Source: Mycetocola tolaasinivorans
GTDB taxonomy: Bacteria > Actinomycetota > Actinomycetes > Actinomycetales > Microbacteriaceae
Reading direction: 5' to 3'
NCBI RefSeq assembly: GCF_003667565.1
Contig: NZ_RCUX01000004.1
Location: forward strand, 1 to 64,000
Length of the DNA stretch: 64,000 nucleotides
Shown: positions 63,396-64,000 of the stretch, one piece after another
Layout: each line of letters begins with the position of its first letter
Numbering within the stretch: position 1 is the first letter of the stretch
The notes under the pieces: model-generated
What the model was told of the DNA's origin: nothing
The model's input: only the letters and a program-made list of their open reading frames with translations
Databases searched by the model: none
Position numbers and translations under genes: made by a program

Positions 63396-63439
63396 CCCGA
63401 GCCGGGTGCGCACACGATTGTGTGAGTACCCGGCTCGGG
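63396..63439 (+). terminator. Nested hairpin after rskA
   Basis: A 12-bp stem (63396-63407 with 63428-63439) encloses a smaller CACAC/GTGTG hairpin. It lies just after the sigK-rskA operon; the T tail is weak. Confidence 0.6.
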
Positions 63440-63485
63440 AGTCTCCGTGTCGGAAATACCGGCCCGACGGGGCTACCGTAGAGGG

Positions 63486-64000
63486 GTGACACGTGCCCAA
63501 CCCTCCAGCCCCTCCGCACCCCGTCCGTCCGCACCCCGTCCGTCCGCACCCCGACCGTCCGCAAAGTTCGTCGGACGTGGCCCGCGCAGGGCACGGCCCT
63601 GGGTGATGCTCGGCGTCGGGGTCTACGCACAGGCCGCCGGCACCGTCGTGGCCGCGGCACCGGCCTTCTTCATCCCCTTCCTGCACACCCAGCACGGCCT
63701 CAGCCTCGCCGAGGCTGGCGCGCTCGCCGCGGCACCCAACATCGGGCTCGTCCTGACGCTCGTGCTGTGGGGCTGGTTCGCCGACCGCACCGGGGAACGC
63801 GGAGTGCTCGTTGCCGGGCTCCTCCTCACCTCCGCGGCGGTTGCCGGAGCCCTCCTCGTCGTGAGCGCGGGGTCTGCGGGCACCGCGGGTTCCGCGGGCA
63901 TCGGAAACATCTGGGCGCTCGGGCTGCTCCTCGGCTTCGCCGGGGCCGGCACCGGCTCCGTCAACGTTGCCAGCGGCCGGGTCGTGGTCGGCTGGTTCCC
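63486..64000 (+). CDS. MFS transporter, 3' end outside window
   Basis: The frame is open from GTG 63486 to the window end (171 codons). A Ser/Ala/Pro/Arg N-terminal tail is built from a 15-bp unit repeated three times (63516-63560). Four membrane segments follow, and the MFS motif A-like WGWFADRTGERGVLVAG lies in the first cytoplasmic loop. Substrate cannot be told. Confidence 0.82.
   Translation, partial: MTRAQPSSPSAPRPSAPRPSAPRPSAKFVGRGPRRARPWVMLGVGVYAQAAGTVVAAAPAFFIPFLHTQHGLSLAEAGALAAAPNIGLVLTLVLWGWFADRTGERGVLVAGLLLTSAAVAGALLVVSAGSAGTAGSAGIGNIWALGLLLGFAGAGTGSVNVASGRVVVGWF
63516..63560 (+). repeat. 15-bp tandem repeat in transporter gene
   Basis: Three 15-bp units (the third with one change) encode SAPRP-type repeats at the N-terminus of the transporter. 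The unit length preserves the frame. Confidence 0.8.

Noticed and set aside
1..64000. CRISPR array
   Set aside because: No series of direct repeats with regular unique spacers was seen. The repeats found are in-gene tandem units, the 83-bp element and att sites.
1..64000. Insertion sequences
   Set aside because: No transposase gene or terminal inverted repeats with target duplications were recognised.

Overview
The window comes from a high-GC actinobacterium. Mca (mycothiol conjugate amidase), a SigK/RskA/DipZ/fasciclin cluster, a DUF2510 protein and a DUF4307 protein all fit Actinobacteria, and the style of the prophage genes suggests Microbacteriaceae; the genus cannot be fixed from the sequence. 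Roughly the left half is integrated mobile DNA and the right half is chromosome.

Prophage 1 (window start to about 26,550) is the right part of a siphovirus-type prophage whose left end and integrase lie outside the window. In order it holds small early/accessory genes with an RtcB RNA ligase (1-3085); a non-coding stretch with an 83-bp conserved element and a tRNA-like fold (3086-3712); a small-gene run starting with an Acb2/Tad1-like anti-defence protein and ending with an HNH nuclease (3713-5199); a complete packaging, head and tail module with a -1 frameshifted tail chaperone pair (5411-23237); a lysis cassette (23303-24732); and, between two strong terminators, a three-gene minus-strand moron operon ending in an Aca2-like HTH gene and driven by a promoter with a perfect 19-bp palindrome between its -35 and -10 (24787-26034). 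That operon has the layout of an acr-aca locus.

Element 2 (26,549 to 33,167) is bounded by perfect 68-bp direct repeats made of a tRNA 3' end plus its terminator. Neither copy is attached to a complete tRNA, so the intact tRNA should lie beyond the left edge and the two elements sit in tandem at one tRNA. Element 2 is a decayed relative of prophage 1: a truncated integrase, a 5'-truncated zinc protein, an HTH protein, the same 83-bp element, paralogues of the small cysteine ORF, and a phage HTH/metallophosphoesterase gene that is frameshifted and cut by the att site. In the interval that is nearly empty in prophage 1 it carries an ImmA/IrrE peptidase plus class III nucleotidyl cyclase pair, a candidate signalling/defence cassette. 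A DUF2510 membrane protein and an HNH protein are further cargo.

The chromosomal half (33,170-64,000) starts with a HEPN/Abi-like gene touching the outer att site. It continues with an ankyrin lipoprotein, a small membrane protein, a GNAT acetyltransferase, an alpha/beta hydrolase, a family A DNA polymerase, a large Ig-like membrane protein, a LemA/M48 pair, a 2285-residue RHS polymorphic toxin with a possible immunity partner, an orphan RHH antitoxin, a lipoprotein gene broken at a G tract, an AI-2E-family permease, threonine ammonia-lyase, GreA, DUF4307, Mca, and the fasciclin-dipZ-sigK-rskA locus. At that locus two divergent promoters share the spaced pattern CCATCC/CAATCC-N15-CCGAAT/C, which argues that it is a compact SigK regulon. 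The window ends inside an MFS transporter gene.
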